DNA of 64,000 bases from Deinococcus budaensis (GTDB taxonomy: Bacteria; Deinococcota; Deinococci; Deinococcales; Deinococcaceae), in NCBI RefSeq assembly GCF_014201885.1, contig NZ_JACHFN010000002.1:310001-374000 (forward strand), read 5' to 3'. A program made the translations under genes and the position numbers. The notes below the pieces were generated by a model. It did not search any database and was not told the origin of the DNA. It saw only the letters and a list, made by a program, of their open reading frames with translations. How positions within the stretch are numbered: position 1 is the first letter of the stretch; every line of letters starts with the position of its first letter. This document shows positions 44,357 through 63,118 of the stretch, piece by piece.

Positions 44357-44381
44357 AAGGCTCCCTGCGGGGGGCCTTTTT
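44357..44381 (+). terminator. Terminator after rpsP
   Basis: AAGGCTCCC pairs with the G-rich arm GGGGGCCTT (nine pairs including wobble), with a run of T at the end. Confidence 0.8.
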
Positions 44382-44480
44382 CGGTGGGTGGCCCGTGGTC
44401 GGTGGTGAGTGGAAACATCCGGCTCTGCCCGACTCCGCTGCCCACGGACCACTTCCCCCTCACCCTCTACAATGCCCCCC

Positions 44481-44720
44481 ATGAAGACCGACCCCGTGGA
44501 CCTGACCCTCTTTCTGGCGCAGAGCGTGGTGGATCAGCCGTCGCTGGTGCGCGCCTCCCGGCGTGGGCCGACCGTGATCGTGCGGGTCGGGCCGGGCGAG
44601 GAGGGCCGCTTTATCGGTCGGCAGGGCCGGGTGATTCAGGCGATCCGGACGCTGGTGCGCGCGGCCTGCGACCCCGCCGAGCGGCTGAACGTGGACCTCG
44701 ACGCGCCGCGCAAGCCGTGA
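44481..44720 (+). CDS. khpA: KhpA, KH-domain RNA-binding protein
   Basis: A 79-residue protein consisting of one KH domain. RGPTVIVRVGPGEEGRFIGRQGRVIQAIRTLVRAA contains the GRQG type loop (IGxxGxxI). It binds RNA, often with KhpB. TACAAT at 44468-44473 lies seven bases before the ATG at 44481, giving a leaderless start; the earlier ATG 44472 lies inside that hexamer. It is followed directly by rimM. Confidence 0.93.
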   Translation: MKTDPVDLTLFLAQSVVDQPSLVRASRRGPTVIVRVGPGEEGRFIGRQGRVIQAIRTLVRAACDPAERLNVDLDAPRKP

Positions 44721-44730
44721 GGAGGGCCGC

Positions 44731-45303
44731 TTGAACCCCCCGGCGGACACCACCCGGCTGGGGCACCTGCTGGGGCCGCACGGGGTGCAGGGGGGCGTCA
44801 AGGTCTATGTGCTGGGCGACGCGGCCCAGCTGCTCAGGCTGCCCCGGGTGTGGGTCGAGGGGCGCGGCTGGCTGCGGGTGCGCCGCGCCGAAGCGCTGGC
44901 ACCGGGAGCCGCCCTGCACCTGGCGGGCGTGACCACCCGCGAGGGCGCCGAGGCGCTGCGCGGGGCGAAGGTCTACGCCGCCGACGCGGACCTGCCCGCA
45001 CTGGAAGAGGGCCGTTACTACTACCACGAGCTGCGCGGCCTGCCGGTGCTGGGCGCGGGCGGCGAGGGGCTGGGCGAGGTCCGCGACGTGCTGGACACCG
45101 GGCACCAGGACCTGCTGGTCGTCTCCCTCCCCGGCGGCGAGGGCTTCTTGCCCCTGCAAGCGCCCTACGTGGTCGTGCAGCCCGGCGAAGGCGGGCGCCC
45201 GGCGGCCATTCACCTCACCGGGGACGCGCCGGAGGGCCTGCTGGCCGACGAGCGCGCCGAGAGCGCCCCGGACGCGGACCCCGGGGCACCGGAGGGCGGG
45301 TGA
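44731..45303 (+). CDS. rimM: Ribosome maturation factor RimM
   Basis: A 190-residue 16S processing factor that binds S19 of the 30S head. The N-terminal RimM barrel starts [22 protein letters not shown], and the PRC-barrel follows ([41 protein letters not shown]). An acidic C-terminal tail of about 25 residues is present. The start is a TTG at 44731 with GGAGG six bases upstream. It lies ten bases after khpA and overlaps trmD by four bases. Confidence 0.93.
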   Translation: MNPPADTTRLGHLLGPHGVQGGVKVYVLGDAAQLLRLPRVWVEGRGWLRVRRAEALAPGAALHLAGVTTREGAEALRGAKVYAADADLPALEEGRYYYHELRGLPVLGAGGEGLGEVRDVLDTGHQDLLVVSLPGGEGFLPLQAPYVVVQPGEGGRPAAIHLTGDAPEGLLADERAESAPDADPGAPEGG

Positions 45304-46169
45304 GCGAGGCGGCTCCGCTGACGTTTTCCTTCCTGACGCTCTTTCCCGAGCTGCTCGCGCCCTTTGCCTCGGAGGCGATTTTGGGCAAGGCGGCGGCGCG
45401 GGGGCTGATCGGGGTGAATCTGGTGAACCTGCGCGACTTCGCGGGCAACCGGCACGCCAGGGTGGACGACGCGCCCTACGGCGGCGGGGCGGGCATGGTG
45501 ATCCGGGTGGACGTGGCGGCGCGGGCACTCGCGAGCCTGCCGCCCGCCGACGAGGTGATCCTTTTCACGCCCGCCGGGGAGCGCTTTACCCAGCGCACGG
45601 CGGAGGAGCTGAGTGGACGCGAGCACCTCGCCTTCTTGTGCGGGCGCTACGAGGGCTTCGACGCGCGGGTGGAGGGGCTGGTCACCCGCGAGCTGAGCGT
45701 CGGGGACTTCGTGATGATGGGCGGCGAGGCGGCGGCGGCCTGCGTGCTGGAGGCGGTCGCGCGGCTGCGGCCCGGGGTGCTGGGCGACGAGGCCTCGCAC
45801 CAGGCGGATTCTTTTTCCAGCGGTCTGCTGGACTATCCCGAATACACCCGCCCGCCCGAGTGGCGCGGCGAGGCGGTGCCCGAGGTCCTGAGGGGCGGCA
45901 ACCACGGGGCCGTCGCGGCGTGGCGGCGGGAGCAGGCGCTGGCGCGCACCCTGGCCCGGCGGCCCGACCTGCTGCCCGGCGCGGGCCTGACCCCGCAGGA
46001 CAGCGCCGCCCTGCTGCGGCTGGGCGTTTCCCCGGCGCAGCTCGACGCCTGGGGCGCGCCTCCCCCGCCGGTGCCCAAGCGGCGGCGTTCGGCGCGGCGC
46101 GGCGCGGCGGTGCCTGCCCCGGCGGCGGAAGGCGCGGCGGCCGAGGCAGACGTGCCGCCAGAGCGGTGA
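45300..46169 (+). CDS. trmD: tRNA (guanine-N1)-methyltransferase TrmD
   Basis: A 289-residue SPOUT methyltransferase making m1G37 in tRNAs. [14 protein letters not shown] opens the protein, [17 protein letters not shown] near residue 58 and [15 protein letters not shown] near 110 lead into the knotted SAM site, and [30 protein letters not shown] follows. The C-terminal tail after about 260 ([19 protein letters not shown]) is an extension. The GTG start overlaps the rimM stop. rplS, which often follows, is not here. Confidence 0.95.
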   Translation: MSEAAPLTFSFLTLFPELLAPFASEAILGKAAARGLIGVNLVNLRDFAGNRHARVDDAPYGGGAGMVIRVDVAARALASLPPADEVILFTPAGERFTQRTAEELSGREHLAFLCGRYEGFDARVEGLVTRELSVGDFVMMGGEAAAACVLEAVARLRPGVLGDEASHQADSFSSGLLDYPEYTRPPEWRGEAVPEVLRGGNHGAVAAWRREQALARTLARRPDLLPGAGLTPQDSAALLRLGVSPAQLDAWGAPPPPVPKRRRSARRGAAVPAPAAEGAAAEADVPPER

Positions 46170-46172
46170 AAG

Positions 46173-46207
46173 CCCCCGCCGACGGGCGCCCAGCGGGGGA
46201 GTTCTGT
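46173..46207 (+). terminator. Terminator after trmD
   Basis: CCCCCGC (46173-46179) and GCGGGGG (46193-46199) form a stem, followed by AGTTCTGT. Confidence 0.6.
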
Positions 46208-46221
46208 ATGCCGCGCCCATG

Positions 46222-46250
46222 TTGCGGCGGCACGGACAGCTCAACATAGG
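46222..46250 (+). promoter_or_regulatory. Promoter of the LON-domain gene
   Basis: TTGCGG at 46222-46227 and CATAGG at 46245-46250 are spaced by 17 bases. The ATG lies six bases after the -10. Confidence 0.45.
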
Positions 46251-46256
46251 GCCGAA

Positions 46257-46871
46257 ATGCGCGTTCCGCTGTTCCCGCTCCCCCATCTGGTCCTGTTTCC
46301 CGGCCAGGTGTTGCCGCTCTACGTGTTCGAACCGCGCTACCGCGAGCTGCTGACGCGGGTTCAGGCGGCGGAGGAGCCGTTCGGCATCGTGCGGATTCTC
46401 AGGAGCCGCGAGGAAGCCCCGCTGCCGCTGGCGGGCCGGGTCGCGCGGGTCGGCACCCTGGCGCACCTCGTCCGGGCCGAAACCCACGAGGACGGCACCA
46501 GTTCGATTCTGGTGGTGGGCGGCGAGCGCTTTCAGGTGCAGGACTTCGACGCCACGCACGCCTACCTCAGCGCCGACGTGACCCCCTGGCCGCTGGCGCC
46601 CGGCCCGCTGGAATCCGCCGCACTGGCGGCGAGCGCCGAGGAGGCCGTCGCCCGGCGCCTGCTCGCGGACCTGCTGCGCCTGCGCCCCGCCGACGCCCCG
46701 GCCATCCGCGACAACGCGCCCCAGGAACCGCTGCTGCTCGCCAGTTACGCCGCCGCCCTGCTGCCCCTCAGCCCCGAGCAGCGCGAGCAGGCGCTGGAGG
46801 CCCCGACGCTCCTCGACCGCCTCGACACGCTGCTGAGCTTCGTTCCGGCGGGCGCGCGCGAGCTGAACTAG
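46257..46871 (+). CDS. LON substrate-binding domain protein
   Basis: A 204-residue protein consisting only of the Lon N-terminal substrate-binding domain. [27 protein letters not shown] opens the fold and [27 protein letters not shown] lies near residue 70. No ATPase or protease part follows. Such free-standing domains are common and may act as adaptors or chaperone-like proteins. A leaderless start is likely. Confidence 0.88.
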   Translation: MRVPLFPLPHLVLFPGQVLPLYVFEPRYRELLTRVQAAEEPFGIVRILRSREEAPLPLAGRVARVGTLAHLVRAETHEDGTSSILVVGGERFQVQDFDATHAYLSADVTPWPLAPGPLESAALAASAEEAVARRLLADLLRLRPADAPAIRDNAPQEPLLLASYAAALLPLSPEQREQALEAPTLLDRLDTLLSFVPAGARELN

Positions 46872-46874
46872 CCG

Positions 46875-47792
<918 letters not shown>

Positions 47793-47836
47793 GTGCGGGC
47801 AGGATAGCCGCGCCCCCGGGTGCTACGCTCGGGCGC

Positions 47837-48943
<1,107 letters not shown>

Positions 48944-48966
48944 GGTCCGGCAGCGGCCCGGTCTGG

Positions 48967-49494
48967 GTGGTCAGCGGGAGTCCCGGCGCGGGCAAGAGCA
49001 CGGTCGCCCGCGCCCTGCTTCAGCGCTTTGCCCTGGGTCTGCACCTGCCGGTGGACGACCTGCGCGACTTCGTGGTCTCAGGCCACGCGCCGCCGCGCCT
49101 GGACCACCCGCCGGAGGCCGCGCGGCAGTTCTGGCTGGCCCGCACCGCCGCCGCGCACACGGCCCGCCTGTACGCGGACGCGGGTTTCGTGGTGGCGGTG
49201 GACGACGTGCTGTGGCCCGCCGACCTGGGGCTGTTCACCCCGCACTGGGCGGGGCTGGACGTGCGTCCGGTGCTGCTCGCGCCGGGGCTGGCCGTGGCCC
49301 ACGAGCGCAACGCCACCCGCACCACCAAGGCCTACGACACCCGCACGCTGGTTCCCCTGATCGACGCCTTGCACCCGCAGATGCCCCCGGACGCCTACCG
49401 CGAGGCCGGGTGGGCGGTGGTGGACAGCGCCCGCCTGAGCGCCGAGGAGACGGTGGACGCCCTGCTGGCGCTGGACTGGCCCCGCCCAGCCTAG
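48967..49494 (+). CDS. Small AAA-type ATPase or kinase
   Basis: A 175-residue P-loop protein. GSPGAGKST at residues 4-12 is the Walker [13 protein letters not shown] is the Walker B region, and [21 protein letters not shown] is the lid region. The length and pattern resemble shikimate or phosphotransferase-like small kinases. The GTG start at 48967 is close to the P-loop strand, and no better start was found. It is 23 bases after the M29 stop. The substrate is unknown. Confidence 0.72.
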   Translation: MVSGSPGAGKSTVARALLQRFALGLHLPVDDLRDFVVSGHAPPRLDHPPEAARQFWLARTAAAHTARLYADAGFVVAVDDVLWPADLGLFTPHWAGLDVRPVLLAPGLAVAHERNATRTTKAYDTRTLVPLIDALHPQMPPDAYREAGWAVVDSARLSAEETVDALLALDWPRPA

Positions 49495-50060
49495 CCGATC
49501 ACCTTCTGCACCGTTGTTCTCCAGTCTGGCGGGTACATCACCGCGAACTGGCCCTGGTGGTCGGCCCAGACGCGGGTGAAATCGGCGTAGCTCATCAGGA
49601 CGTACCCCAGCAGCGGGTCCATCAGGTAGACCTCCTGCCGGGCGTCGTCGTAGCCGGTCACGACCCGCCAGTGCGGAATGACCGCCGTGGACATGATGTG
49701 CGATTGCAGCGCGATCAGGGGCAGGCGGGCACGGATCGCGGCGCGCACGGTCCCCAGCGAGCCGCCCCGGTACAGCCGGGCTTCCATGCCGACGCTCGGG
49801 GCGAAGTCCACGATGGCCTGGGCCGTCATGTAGGCCCGCTCGTTGGGACGGGTCAGGCGGCTCACGTCGGCCAGCGCGACGTTGATCCCGAAGTACCCCA
49901 GCACCTGCGTGAGACTCGCCGGGCCGCAGGCGTTGTAGGTCTGGCGCACCAGCGGCATGCCCGAGAGGACGTAGCCCGCCGGAGACGGGGCCGCGGAAGC
50001 CGGGGCACCCCGGGCACCGCCGAGCAGCCCCGCGAGGAGAAGGGGAAGCAGAACACGCAC
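49491..50060 (-). CDS. C39 family peptidase (secreted)
   Basis: A 189-residue protein with a signal peptide ([20 protein letters not shown]) and a papain-like C39 domain. The catalytic cysteine is C45 in NACGPASL, with H130 in [10 protein letters not shown] and D148 in LMDPLLGY. Such enzymes cleave leader peptides or act on the cell surface. CATGCT (plus 50067-50072) lies six bases before the GTG, so it is leaderless. Its end overlaps the convergent ATPase gene by four bases. Confidence 0.83.
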   Translation of the reverse strand: MRVLLPLLLAGLLGGARGAPASAAPSPAGYVLSGMPLVRQTYNACGPASLTQVLGYFGINVALADVSRLTRPNERAYMTAQAIVDFAPSVGMEARLYRGGSLGTVRAAIRARLPLIALQSHIMSTAVIPHWRVVTGYDDARQEVYLMDPLLGYVLMSYADFTRVWADHQGQFAVMYPPDWRTTVQKVIG

Positions 50061-50115
50061 CCGCCCAGCATGGCCGCTCGCCTGTCACAGAAAGCTGCCT
50101 GGCCCCGGGGGCGGG

Positions 50116-53556
<3,441 letters not shown>

Positions 53557-53561
53557 TCCGC

Positions 53562-55160
<1,599 letters not shown>

Positions 55161-55233
55161 GGGAAAACTCCTGCGGCCACAGAGAAGGCCGGGTCTGGGG
55201 TCAGGCTGGGGGGAACGAGCGCGACAGCACACT

Positions 55234-55273
<40 letters not shown>

Positions 55274-55277
55274 CCCT

Positions 55278-56222
55278 CTAGGATACCGCCTGCCGCGCCC
55301 GCCTGAACGCCGCCAGCGCCGCGTCGAGGGTGCCCAGCCGCACCTCGATCAGCGTCTGCGGGTCGCGGGGGTAGCCTCCCGCCATCACGGTGACGACCGG
55401 AACGCGCGAGCGGGCCGCCCAGCCCAACACCCGGTCGTCGCGCTCGCGCACCCCGGCGGGCGTGAGGGCCAGGCGCCCCAGTTGATCCCCGGCCAGCACG
55501 TCCGCCCCCGCGAGGTAAAAGGCGAAGTCGGAGCGGAAGGCGGCCACGGCGGGGGCCACTTGCCGGTCCAGCGCAGCGAGGTAGGCCGCGTCCCCGGTCC
55601 CATCGGGGAGGGCCACGTCCAGGCCGCTGCGCTCCTTCTGGAAAGGATAGTTGTTGGCCGCGTGGACGCTGACCGTGAGGGCGCGGGCCTCGCTTGCCAG
55701 CAGCGCCGCCGTCCCGTTGCCCTGATGCACGTCCAGGTCGAGGATCAGGATGCGCGCGGCGTAGCGGTGGTCGAGCAGCCAGCGCGCCGAGATCACCACG
55801 TCGTTGAGAAAGGAAAAGCCCTCCGCGCGGTCCCGGTAGGCGTGGTGGGTGCCGCCGCCGAGGTTGAGGCCCAGGCCGCAGCTCAGCGCGTCCCGGGTGG
55901 CCGCCAGCGTGGCGCCGCTGCCCCCCAGGCCGCGCTCGACGACCGCCGGGGTCCAGGGAAACCCCAGGGCACGTTCCTCCTGCCGCGTCACGTCCCCGCG
56001 CCGCCAGCGGGCGAGGTAGGCGGGGTCGTGGACCCGCTCGGCGTCGGCCCAGTCCAGCGGCGGCGCGTCGAGCAGGGGCAGACGCTCGGCGGCCCCCGCG
56101 AGCAACCGCTCCAGCCCCTCGCGCCCCAGAAACTGGCGCCGGGGCGGCGCACCGCCCGCGAAGGCCGCGCGGCGAAAGGCGGTCCAGGCGCGGGGCCAGG
56201 CGGGGAAAGCGGGCGGAGTCAC
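55278..56222 (-). CDS. Histone deacetylase family protein (acetoin utilisation type)
   Basis: A 314-residue metal-dependent deacetylase. Zinc ligands and catalytic residues lie in GGGTHHAYRDRAEGFSFLNDVV (His pair), ILDLDVHQGNGTAALL (Asp and His), and AGADVLAGDQLGRLALT (Asp). The substrate could be acetyl-polyamine or a protein lysine; bacterial relatives include AcuC. TAGCCT (plus 56229-56234) lies six bases before the GTG start. It is divergent from the nitronate monooxygenase gene. Confidence 0.9.
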   Translation of the reverse strand: MTPPAFPAWPRAWTAFRRAAFAGGAPPRRQFLGREGLERLLAGAAERLPLLDAPPLDWADAERVHDPAYLARWRRGDVTRQEERALGFPWTPAVVERGLGGSGATLAATRDALSCGLGLNLGGGTHHAYRDRAEGFSFLNDVVISARWLLDHRYAARILILDLDVHQGNGTAALLASEARALTVSVHAANNYPFQKERSGLDVALPDGTGDAAYLAALDRQVAPAVAAFRSDFAFYLAGADVLAGDQLGRLALTPAGVRERDDRVLGWAARSRVPVVTVMAGGYPRDPQTLIEVRLGTLDAALAAFRRARQAVS

Positions 56223-56250
56223 CCCCGCAGGCTACGGCTAAGCTGGCGGC

Positions 56251-57279
56251 ATGAATGGGCGGATGGACCGGCTGGAGCTGAACAGGCTGGGGCTGCGCGT
56301 CCGGGTCGTGCAGGCGCCGATGGCCGGTGGGGTGAGCACCCCCGCCCTCGTGGCGGCGGTGTCGCAGGCCGGGGGGCTGGGGAGCCTGGGCGCCGCGTAC
56401 CTGACGCCGAGGCAGATCGCGCAGGCGGGCGCGGCGGTGCGGGCGCGGACGGACCGACCTTTCGCGGTGAACCTGTTTATCCCCGGCCCTCTTCCCGAGG
56501 TCACGGCGGAGGAAGTGGCGGCGGCGGTGGCCGACCTCGCGCCGCTGCACGCCGAGCTGGGCCTCATGCCCCCGGCGCTGCCGGGGCAGGTGCAGGAGGA
56601 CTTCGAGGCGCAGTTCCGGGCGGTGCTGGAGTTGCGGCCCGCCGTGTTCTCCTTCGCGTTCGGGCAGCTGGGGGCCGAGAAGGTCGCGGCCCTGCGGGCG
56701 GCGGGCATTCTCGTGATGGGCACGGCCACAAGCGGGCTGGAGGCCAGCGCCCTCGCCCGCAACGGTGTGGACGCGGTCGTGGTGCAGGGCGGCGCGGCAG
56801 GCGGGCACCGGGGCGGCTGGACGCACGACGGGCTGGAGGACACCCTTCACCTCACCCGGGTGGCCGTGCGGGCGGTCAACGTCCCGGTCATCGCGGCGGG
56901 CGGCCTGATGGACGCGGCGGACGTGCGTGCGGCGCTGGGGGCGGGAGCCAGCCTGGCGCAGTGCGGCACGGCCTTCCTGCGGGCGCGCGAGGCGGGCACC
57001 TCCGCGCCGTACCGGGCGGCTCTGGCGGCGGCGCGGGTCGGGGACACCACGCTCACCCGCGCCTTCAGCGGCAAGGCGGCGCGCGGCCTGGCCAACCGGG
57101 TGACCGCCTCGGTCGGGCGTCCCCTCCCCTACCCCCTCCAGAACGCGCTGACCCGCGACCTCCGGGCCGCCGCCTCGCGGGCAGGCCGCCCCGAGTTCCT
57201 GAGCCTCTGGGCAGGCGAGGGCGCCCACCGGGGCCGGGAGGGGACGGCGGCCGAGCTGCTGGCGGGGCTGTGGCCGTGA
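56251..57279 (+). CDS. Nitronate monooxygenase (NPD/2-nitropropane dioxygenase family)
   Basis: A 342-residue FMN enzyme of the TIM-barrel fold. [29 protein letters not shown] opens it, [15 protein letters not shown] near residue 178 holds the catalytic His, and [33 protein letters not shown] follows as the phosphate-binding part. It oxidises nitronates to protect the cell, or may act on other small molecules. TAAGCT at 56239-56244 lies six bases before the ATG. Its stop overlaps the next gene. Confidence 0.92.
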   Translation: MNGRMDRLELNRLGLRVRVVQAPMAGGVSTPALVAAVSQAGGLGSLGAAYLTPRQIAQAGAAVRARTDRPFAVNLFIPGPLPEVTAEEVAAAVADLAPLHAELGLMPPALPGQVQEDFEAQFRAVLELRPAVFSFAFGQLGAEKVAALRAAGILVMGTATSGLEASALARNGVDAVVVQGGAAGGHRGGWTHDGLEDTLHLTRVAVRAVNVPVIAAGGLMDAADVRAALGAGASLAQCGTAFLRAREAGTSAPYRAALAAARVGDTTLTRAFSGKAARGLANRVTASVGRPLPYPLQNALTRDLRAAASRAGRPEFLSLWAGEGAHRGREGTAAELLAGLWP

Positions 57280-57830
57280 CCTCCCCTGCCGTGACCCTGC
57301 GCCCGCTGCGCCCCGGCGACGAGGAAGCCGCCGTGCGCTGGGCCGCCGACCCGGAGTTCTGCCTCGCGGCGGGGTGGACGCCCGGGCTGGCCCCGCGCCT
57401 GGTGCGCGCCCACTGGCGGCCCATCGTGGCCGGAAAGGGGCCGGCGTTTCTGCGGCTGGGCGTGGAGGTGCGGGGACGGCTGGTCGGGTACGTGGACCTG
57501 GCGGAGCTGACGCGCACCTCGGGCGAGTTCGGCATCGGCATCGGGGAGCGGGCGCTGTGGGGCCGGGGCGCCGGGCTGGAGGCGGGGCAGCGGATGCTCG
57601 CCCACGCCTTCGGCCCGCTGGGGCTGGACACGGTCAGCGCCCAGGTCAACGCCCCCAACCTCCGCTCGCACGCGCTGATGCGGCGCCTGGGCTTCCGGGA
57701 GGCCGGGCGCGGCGAGCCGGAGGTGTACCGGGGCGAGCTGGCGGGGGTCGTCCTTTACAGCCTCACCCGGCGCGGGTGGGCCGGGGGGACTGGCCGTTCG
57801 GAGGGGGCCAGCCCCTCTCCATTCGCCTGA
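57276..57830 (+). CDS. GNAT family acetyltransferase
   Basis: A 184-residue acetyltransferase. [23 protein letters not shown] opens the fold, [28 protein letters not shown] holds the acetyl-CoA loop, and [27 protein letters not shown] closes it. The GTG at 57276 overlaps the nitronate monooxygenase stop (GTGA), so the pair is coupled. The substrate is unknown. Confidence 0.85.
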   Translation: MTSPAVTLRPLRPGDEEAAVRWAADPEFCLAAGWTPGLAPRLVRAHWRPIVAGKGPAFLRLGVEVRGRLVGYVDLAELTRTSGEFGIGIGERALWGRGAGLEAGQRMLAHAFGPLGLDTVSAQVNAPNLRSHALMRRLGFREAGRGEPEVYRGELAGVVLYSLTRRGWAGGTGRSEGASPSPFA

Positions 57831-57863
57831 GGGCAGCGGGCGCCCGGAAGCGCACCCTGGGGC

Positions 57864-58751
<888 letters not shown>

Positions 58752-58811
58752 GTCGGCGGGTGCGGGGTCGGCGGGTGCGGGGTCAGCGGGTATCAGGTCG
58801 GCAGGTACGGC
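58752..58811 (+). repeat. Four tandem 15-base repeats
   Basis: Directly after the protease stop stand four units: GTCGGCGGGTGCGGG twice exactly, then GTCAGCGGGTATCAG and GTCGGCAGGTACGGC. They do not lie in a gene. Unequal exchange could change their number between strains. Confidence 0.8.
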
Positions 58812-58867
58812 GCCGAAGCCGGGCGGTGCGGGGCGCGGGACCTTCCCCCGCCGCCTTACCATCGGAC

Positions 58868-59464
58868 ATGGTGCCCTTTCCCCGGCCCTCGGTGCGTGTG
58901 GCCCTGCATTCGCCCGCGCTGGCGGCGGGGATCGCCTCCCTGCTGCGCGGCGCCGGCCTCCGCGTCACAGACGGGGACGAGGCCGACGTGCTGGTCGTGG
59001 ACGACCCCTGGCTGCACGACCCGGAGGCGCTGGCGGCAGAGCTGGAGGGCGCGGCGGGCGTGGTGGCCCTCGGCGCCCGCGCGTGGGTGGGCGTGCTGCA
59101 TGGGGTCGCGCCGGGCGGCTGGGCGGTCCTGGGGACCGACGCCACCCCCGCCGAACTGCTCGCGGGTGTGCTGGCGGCCGCAGCGGGTCTGGCTGCGCTG
59201 GCGCCCGGGGACGTGTGGGCGGCGGATGAGGAGCCGGGCGGCGACCCCGGTCCTGCCCCGGTGGGCGTGAGCCTGACCCCCCGCGAGCGCGACGTGCTGG
59301 CGCTCCTCGCGGCGGGCCTGAGCAACAAGCGCGCGGCCCGCGACCTCGGGGTCAGCGAGAGCACCGTGAAGTTCCACGTCCAGGCGGTGTATTCCAAGCT
59401 GGGCGTGCAAAGCCGCGCGGGCGCCGTGGCGCGCGGGGTGCAGCTCGGGCTGATCAGCGTGTAA
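58868..59464 (+). CDS. LuxR-type DNA-binding response regulator with reduced receiver
   Basis: A 198-residue protein. The N-terminal part ([43 protein letters not shown]) follows the receiver fold but lacks clear phospho-acceptor surroundings. The C-terminal GerE helix-turn-helix is [52 protein letters not shown]. It may work without a histidine kinase. TACCAT at 58857-58862 lies five bases before the ATG. It follows the HtrA-like gene, which may be linked to it. Confidence 0.87.
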   Translation: MVPFPRPSVRVALHSPALAAGIASLLRGAGLRVTDGDEADVLVVDDPWLHDPEALAAELEGAAGVVALGARAWVGVLHGVAPGGWAVLGTDATPAELLAGVLAAAAGLAALAPGDVWAADEEPGGDPGPAPVGVSLTPRERDVLALLAAGLSNKRAARDLGVSESTVKFHVQAVYSKLGVQSRAGAVARGVQLGLISV

Positions 59465-59550
59465 CCGGAGGCGCCGCAGGCCTCGGCGCCCCAGGTCCCG
59501 GCACGGCCGCCGGCCGGCTGGACCCCTGGGGGGCTGCTAGCCTGTCTGTC

Positions 59551-60258
<708 letters not shown>

Positions 60259-60263
60259 GGCGG

Positions 60264-60317
60264 GGACAGGGGCGGGGCCGGGCGACACAGATGCTCGCCC
60301 GGCCCCGCCTCCCTGTC
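60264..60317. terminator. Long bidirectional terminator
   Basis: A perfect 15-bp stem (60271-60285 with 60295-60309), extended by the outer pair ACAGG and CCTGT. It lies between convergent deoD and rsmB. Confidence 0.8.
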
Positions 60318-60323
60318 ATCACC

Positions 60324-61598
60324 TCACGCGGACCCGGCCGGACCCTCCCCCACCCGCCGCAACCGCGCGATGAAAAACCCGTCCAGGCCGCCTTCGGGAA
60401 CCGTCAACACCCCGTCTCCGGCGGGCACGGTGGGGAGGCCGAGGTCCGGCAGGGCTTCCGGCGCGAACTCGGGATGACCCTCCAGAAACCCGCGCACGAC
60501 GTCCGGTCCCTCCTGCGGGGTCACGCTGCACACGCTGTAGACCAGCAGGCCGCCCGGCTCCACCAGCGCGGCGGCGTGCGGCAGCATCCGCGCCTGGAGG
60601 GCCGCCATCTCGCCGGCCGCCTCCGGGGTCAGCCGCAGCTTGATCTCGGGGTGGGAGCGCAGGGTGCCGCTGCCGGTACAGGGGGCGTCGAGCAGCACCA
60701 GCGGGGCGGGCGGCAGCGTGAGCGGCGTGGTCAGGTCGTGGGTCACGAAGTCGGCGCTCAGGCCCAGGCGCCGCAGGTTGCCCCGCGCGGCGCCGTGCTT
60801 GCGGGCGATCAGGTCCACGCTGGTCACCTTGGCCCCCCGCGCCGCGAGCATGGCGGCCTTGACCCCCGCGCCGCCCGCCAGGTCGTGGACGCGCCGCCCG
60901 GCCACGTCCCCCAGCGCGTCCACGACGGCCAGGCTCGCGGGGTTGATAGGCTGGGCCTGCCCCGAGCGGTAGGCCGCGCTCTCGCGCAGCGGGCGGGCCA
61001 GCGTGACCCGGTCGGCACCGTTGGGGCCGGGTTCGACGGTGCTGCCCTCGGCCTCCAGCGCCCGCGCGCCCTCCTCCGAGAGGCTCAGCCAGAGGGGTTG
61101 CGGCTCCAGCAGGTCGGCCATCACGGCGTCCGCCCGCTCCCCGTAGGCCGCCTGAAATGTCGTGATCAGCCAGCCGGGCAGGGCGTGGCGGGTCTCCGGG
61201 GTCTCGGCGGGGCGCTCGACGCGGCGCAGCACGGCGTTGACCAGCCCGGGCGGGGCCAGCCGCGCCAGCCGCGCGAGGTTGACGTACTCGCTGACCACCG
61301 CGTGCGGGGGCGTGCCCAGCACCAGCCGCTCGAAGGTGCCCGCCAGCAGCAGCGCCCGCGCCTTGGGGTGCGTCTCGCCGCGCAGCAGCGGGGCCAGGGC
61401 CGCGTCCAGGGTGGGCGCGTGACGCAGGGTGCCGTAGACCAGATGGGTCGCCAGGCCGGAGTCGCGGGCGGGCAGCCGGGCCGCCTCCAGCGCCGCGTCG
61501 AGGGCCGGGGCCGCGAAGGTCTCGCCCGCCAGCACGCGCGTCAGCACCCGCACGGCCAGCGCGCGGGCCGGATTGTAGGTCGGGCGGGAGGCAGTCAC
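60324..61598 (-). CDS. rsmB: 16S rRNA m5C methyltransferase RsmB
   Basis: A 424-residue methyltransferase acting on 16S rRNA (m5C967 in E. coli numbering). The N-terminal NusB-like domain (about 1-140, [24 protein letters not shown]) is followed by the SAM fold with [19 protein letters not shown], then [19 protein letters not shown] with the first cysteine, and [12 protein letters not shown] with the catalytic cysteine. The GTG at 61598 lies six bases after TATCCT (plus 61605-61610), giving a leaderless start. The MFS gene precedes it on the same strand. Confidence 0.95.
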   Translation of the reverse strand: MTASRPTYNPARALAVRVLTRVLAGETFAAPALDAALEAARLPARDSGLATHLVYGTLRHAPTLDAALAPLLRGETHPKARALLLAGTFERLVLGTPPHAVVSEYVNLARLARLAPPGLVNAVLRRVERPAETPETRHALPGWLITTFQAAYGERADAVMADLLEPQPLWLSLSEEGARALEAEGSTVEPGPNGADRVTLARPLRESAAYRSGQAQPINPASLAVVDALGDVAGRRVHDLAGGAGVKAAMLAARGAKVTSVDLIARKHGAARGNLRRLGLSADFVTHDLTTPLTLPPAPLVLLDAPCTGSGTLRSHPEIKLRLTPEAAGEMAALQARMLPHAAALVEPGGLLVYSVCSVTPQEGPDVVRGFLEGHPEFAPEALPDLGLPTVPAGDGVLTVPEGGLDGFFIARLRRVGEGPAGSA

Positions 61599-61651
61599 CG
61601 GGGCAGGATACGGGACGGGGCGGCGGGCCACAGCGGGAGAGCGCCTCAGCC

Positions 61652-62911
61652 TCAGCCGCGCTGCCCGGTCACCCGTTCGGCGGGCGCGGGCCGCAGCTGA
61701 GGCCGGGCCAGCAGCAGCCACCCCAGCAGGGCCAGCAGCACGCCGCCGCTGAGCAGGTACGGCGCCGCGTGCCCGGCGCCCTGGTACAGCCCGGTGCCCA
61801 GCAGCGGCCCGGTCATGCGGCCCAGGGCCAGCGCGCTGCTGTTCAGGCCCGCGACGGCGCCCTGCTGGTCCGGTCCCGCGCTCAGCGAGAGGGCCGCGCT
61901 GAGGCTGGGGCCGAGCACGGCGCTCCCGACCCCGATCACCCCCAGCGCGGCGGTGATGCCCCAGGAGGTCTGCCCCAGCGGCAACAGGAACATTCCCGCG
62001 CCCATCACCAGCAGCCCGGCCATGATCAGCGGGCCGGGGGCGAACTTGCGGCTCAGGGGCCGCATCGCCCCGCCCTGCACGGCGGCGGCCAGCAGGCCGA
62101 AGACAGCGAGCATCCCCCCGACCGTGCGCGCCGTCTCACCCGCGTCCAGCCGCAGGGTGTCTTGCACGTAAAACCCGATGGTCTGCTCCATGCCCACGCT
62201 GGCGAGCGTGTACAGGGCGCTCACGGCCAGAAACAGCCCGATCAGCGGCGAACGCAGCAGCGTGCGGCGTTCGCCGCTGGGAGCCGGAGCCGCGTCGGCG
62301 CGCCGGGTCTCAGGCAAGACCCGCCAGGCGGCCAGGGCGGTGAGCAGCCCCAGGCCCGCGCTGAAGAAGATCGGCACCGTCAGCCCGAACCCCGAGAGCA
62401 GCGCCCCCAGCGCCGGGCCGAACACCACGCCCAGCCCGAACGCCGCCCCGATCAGCCCCAGCGCGGCGGCGCGGTCTTGTTCGGAGCTGAGGTCGGCCAT
62501 CATCGCCTGGGCCGTGGGGAGGGTCGCGCTCGACAGCAGGCCGCCCAACAGCCGCGAGGCCACCAGCAGCGCGAAGAGGGTCCCCCCCGCCAGCACCCCC
62601 TGCATGCCCAGCAGCGCCAGCCCCCCGAACAGCCCGAAACTCAGCGAGAAGCCCACCAGACCCAGCAGCAAGACCGGCTTGCGCCCCACCCGCTCGCTGC
62701 GGCTGCCCCACACGGGCGAGAACACGAACTGCGCCAGGCTGTAGGCGGTCGAGAACCACCCGATCTGCGTCTCGGTCAGGCCCAGTTCCCGCCCCAGCGG
62801 CGCGATGATCGGAAACAGCACGCTCAGGCCCAGCATGGCGATGAAGATGGTCAGGAACAGCAGCAGCTTGGGACTGAGCGGGCCGCGTGAGGGGGCGGGA
62901 GCGGCGGTCAT
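61652..62911 (-). CDS. MFS family transporter (drug-exporter type)
   Basis: A 419-residue transporter with about 12 helices. [62 protein letters not shown] is the first-half signature with motif A ([11 protein letters not shown]), as in drug/H+ antiporters of the TetA/Bmr type. The substrate is unknown. A TetR-type operator lies ahead of the promoter, so it is probably induced by its substrate. TAGAGT (plus 62919-62924) lies seven bases before the ATG. Confidence 0.93.
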   Translation of the reverse strand: MTAAPAPSRGPLSPKLLLFLTIFIAMLGLSVLFPIIAPLGRELGLTETQIGWFSTAYSLAQFVFSPVWGSRSERVGRKPVLLLGLVGFSLSFGLFGGLALLGMQGVLAGGTLFALLVASRLLGGLLSSATLPTAQAMMADLSSEQDRAAALGLIGAAFGLGVVFGPALGALLSGFGLTVPIFFSAGLGLLTALAAWRVLPETRRADAAPAPSGERRTLLRSPLIGLFLAVSALYTLASVGMEQTIGFYVQDTLRLDAGETARTVGGMLAVFGLLAAAVQGGAMRPLSRKFAPGPLIMAGLLVMGAGMFLLPLGQTSWGITAALGVIGVGSAVLGPSLSAALSLSAGPDQQGAVAGLNSSALALGRMTGPLLGTGLYQGAGHAAPYLLSGGVLLALLGWLLLARPQLRPAPAERVTGQRG

Positions 62912-62933
62912 ACCCGTCACTCTAGCACGCCGC

Positions 62934-62949
62934 CTGACCGCTCGGTCAG
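62934..62949 (-). promoter_or_regulatory. TetR-type operator CTGACCG-CT-CGGTCAG
   Basis: A perfect 7-2-7 inverted repeat, 10 bases upstream of the MFS -10 element on the minus strand and so over the -35 position. TetR repressors commonly use such symmetrical sites. The regulator is not in the window. Confidence 0.6.
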
Positions 62950-63088
62950 TCCTCTGTCCTGTCTTCTGGGGCGAGACGTAACCCGGGATTTCCAGGGCGG
63001 CGCCTCCACCCCGACGTTTTCTTGAAGCGAGTCCAACAAGATGATCTTTTCCTGACATGGACGTTAAAAAAGTCCTGCGCCCAGGCTG

Positions 63089-63118
63089 TTGTCAAGGGGT
63101 GGTCAGGTTGCCTATACT
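63089..63118 (+). promoter_or_regulatory. Promoter of the maltose-type binding protein gene
   Basis: TTGTCA at 63089-63094 and TATACT at 63113-63118 are spaced by 18 bases. Transcription should begin near 63125, giving a leader of about 170 bases, long for this genome. Confidence 0.7.
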
